Of a DNA stretch of 6,623 nucleotides, positions 5,305-6,623 are shown in pieces. Origin of the DNA: Mariaggregatimicrobium sp964498785 (GTDB lineage: Bacteria; Zhuqueibacterota; Zhuqueibacteria; Thermofontimicrobiales; Thiofontviventaceae); contig CAZCJL010000211.1 of assembly GCA_964498785.1 (NCBI GenBank), positions 1 to 6,623 on the forward strand, written 5' to 3'. The position numbers and the translations under genes are program-made. The notes under the pieces are model-generated. The model did not search any database. It had not been told where the DNA came from and worked only from the letters and a program-made list of their open reading frames with translations. Every line of letters begins with the position of its first letter. The first letter of the stretch is position 1.

Positions 5305-6327
5305 TCAACGCCCTAACATAATTTGTTCAAGATCCTTTGATTTACTTACTTTCACCAGATTAATGCCTTCTTTCCATGCAAATATAATCCCGACCAGAAT
5401 TACCGGGAAGAAATTGATTGCATGTACCACAATTGCATAAGTTAATCCGAGCGTCCGTGGCACGCCTAATAATTCAAGCCCTAACTGGCAGAGCAGATGA
5501 TATGTGCCAATATAACCTGGTGATGTAGGAATCACCACGCCGATGGTTGTTATCACCATAAGCAATGTAGCTGACATCATCGTTAAATTATAGGGGTGTA
5601 TTAAACGAAATATGCAAAAACTCAGATAAAGGACAACAATATAACACACCCAGATGATTATTGTATGGATCAGTACAATTGCATAATCCTTTTTTCGGTT
5701 GAAGCCTTTAATACCATTTAAAAAGGAGGTTAGCATCATTTTTATTTTAGCGGATAAGCGTGCAGGTAGATATTTTAATAATAAATCTACTATTCTATTC
5801 GCCTTTTCATGATATCTCTTCAAAAATACTAAAAACATGAAAAAGCAGATGGTTAAAATAAATAAAAGGTAGCCCCCTTCTTTTAGCCAATTTGGGAACG
5901 AATATAAGACCAAAACCATTGCCATAATGGCCAAAAGAGAAAACAGATCAACAATTCTCTCGATAACGATAGTCGCAAATACAGAGCTTGCAGGAATTTT
6001 CTCTTTTCGGCCAATAATAAAAGCCCTGAAAAATTCTCCCAAATGGGCCGGTAAAACAGAGTTACCTAAATAACCGACCATCAGGGCAGAAAACAGACGA
6101 GTGACAGTTATCTTTTTTATCGGATTTAAAAAGTATTTCCAGCGAACAGCTCTCACCCAGTGACTGAGAAAAATCATAGCAATCACCGGGATAACAATTA
6201 TATATTTCCCGGTTGTTAAAGATTGAATCATTAATTGAAATTCAACTTTTTGAAACGCCAGATATAAAAAGAGAGCGCTAATAATAAAACCAATAATGAA
6301 GTTAATCGAATTACGTATTTTCTTCAC
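5305..6327 (-). CDS. UPF0104 / flippase-like integral membrane protein
   Basis: This 340-residue protein is almost entirely membrane helices (about 7-24, 42-55, 78-94, 114-141, 152-169, 216-240, 250-270 and 296-318). It belongs to the lysylphosphatidylglycerol synthase transmembrane-region family (UPF0104, YbhN-like). Family signatures are HWVRAVRWKYFLNP (56-69), GYLGNSVLPAHLGEFFRA (85-102), VIERIVDL (121-128) and PTSPGYIGTYH (267-277). It lacks the soluble aminoacyl-transferase domain of full MprF, so it should not itself aminoacylate lipid. Members are thought to move or bind lipids or lipid-linked sugars, but the substrate cannot be read here. The GTG start follows AGGA by six bases. The length is normal and nothing is broken. 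It heads a two-gene unit with the DUF5658-type gene. Confidence 0.9.
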   Translation of the reverse strand: MKKIRNSINFIIGFIISALFLYLAFQKVEFQLMIQSLTTGKYIIVIPVIAMIFLSHWVRAVRWKYFLNPIKKITVTRLFSALMVGYLGNSVLPAHLGEFFRAFIIGRKEKIPASSVFATIVIERIVDLFSLLAIMAMVLVLYSFPNWLKEGGYLLFILTICFFMFLVFLKRYHEKANRIVDLLLKYLPARLSAKIKMMLTSFLNGIKGFNRKKDYAIVLIHTIIIWVCYIVVLYLSFCIFRLIHPYNLTMMSATLLMVITTIGVVIPTSPGYIGTYHLLCQLGLELLGVPRTLGLTYAIVVHAINFFPVILVGIIFAWKEGINLVKVSKSKDLEQIMLGR

Positions 6328-6623
6328 AATAAATCCTGCTAACAGATCGAATTTGAGTTTTTAAAAGTATCGGATTATGCCTTTATGTGATAAATCACTT
6401 AATTCAGTTAAGACTAACAATATAGGAAAATTTCCTTTAAACACAATTAAAAAGTTCACTATTATTGAATATTATTTATTCTTTCAAAAGTGGTACTTGT
6501 GAATTAAGTATTAAAATAACGCACCGATAAATATAATTGATTAATTTTTATAAGTTCAGGACAAATTATAATATCCATTCAATAATTGATGGTGTGCATC
6601 AAAGCTTTCGGATTCTCTTTAAA
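6328..6623. other. Upstream region with several small inverted repeats, no gene
   Basis: No ORF is supported in these 296 bases. Perfect inverted repeats visible are GTGATAAATCAC (6387-6398), CTTAA...TTAAG (6398-6412), AGGAAAATTTCCT (6424-6436), TACTT...AAGTA (6493-6509) and TTGATG-GTGTG-CATCAA (6586-6602). They lie upstream of the UPF0104-type gene and may include its operator or promoter. On the minus strand TTGTGT and TATATT at 16-bp spacing overlap the AGGAAA palindrome and are a weak promoter candidate. The last hairpin has no T-tract and does not look like a terminator. Confidence 0.5.

Overview
The window is AT-rich bacterial chromosome. All five clear protein genes lie on the minus strand in two clusters, separated by an 842-bp intergenic stretch (3970-4811). 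The genes do not fix the taxon. Low GC, mixed ATG/GTG/TTG starts, a good AAGGAGG site in one case, a bacterial SelA/SelB pair and a sigma-54-type promoter sequence fit an anaerobic or facultative bacterium such as a Calditrichota, Marinimicrobia or delta-proteobacterial relative. That placement is inference only.

Reading in the direction of transcription (right to left): 6623-6328 is upstream DNA rich in small inverted repeats. 6327-5305 encodes a multi-pass membrane protein of the UPF0104 / flippase-like (LPG synthase transmembrane) family, GTG start. 25 bp later, 5279-4812 encodes a small DUF5658-type membrane protein, TTG start. After the intergenic region comes a compact selenocysteine operon: selA (3969-2563), selB (2552-636) and a tandem-ACT-domain protein (618-238), with gaps of 10 and 17 bp. 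SelA converts seryl-tRNA(Sec) to selenocysteyl-tRNA(Sec), and SelB delivers it to UGA codons at the ribosome. The ACT protein may sense an amino acid linked to this pathway. No tRNA-Sec (selC), selD or selenoprotein gene was found in the window. The left end (1-237) holds no supported gene but contains a compact set of interlocking inverted repeats.

The most interesting part is the gap between the clusters, where several signals point to the plus strand, opposite to every gene. They are an 18-bp tandem repeat, a 19-bp perfect palindrome, an exact sigma-54 -24/-12 match about 85 bp downstream of it, a family of GGTGG-centred repeats with a 55-codon ORF, a sigma-70-like promoter, a roughly 140-nt region able to fold into a long imperfect hairpin, and a strong intrinsic terminator with its T-tract on the plus strand. 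Together they suggest a plus-strand noncoding RNA or small-protein transcription unit. The elements are visible in the sequence; the transcription unit is inference.
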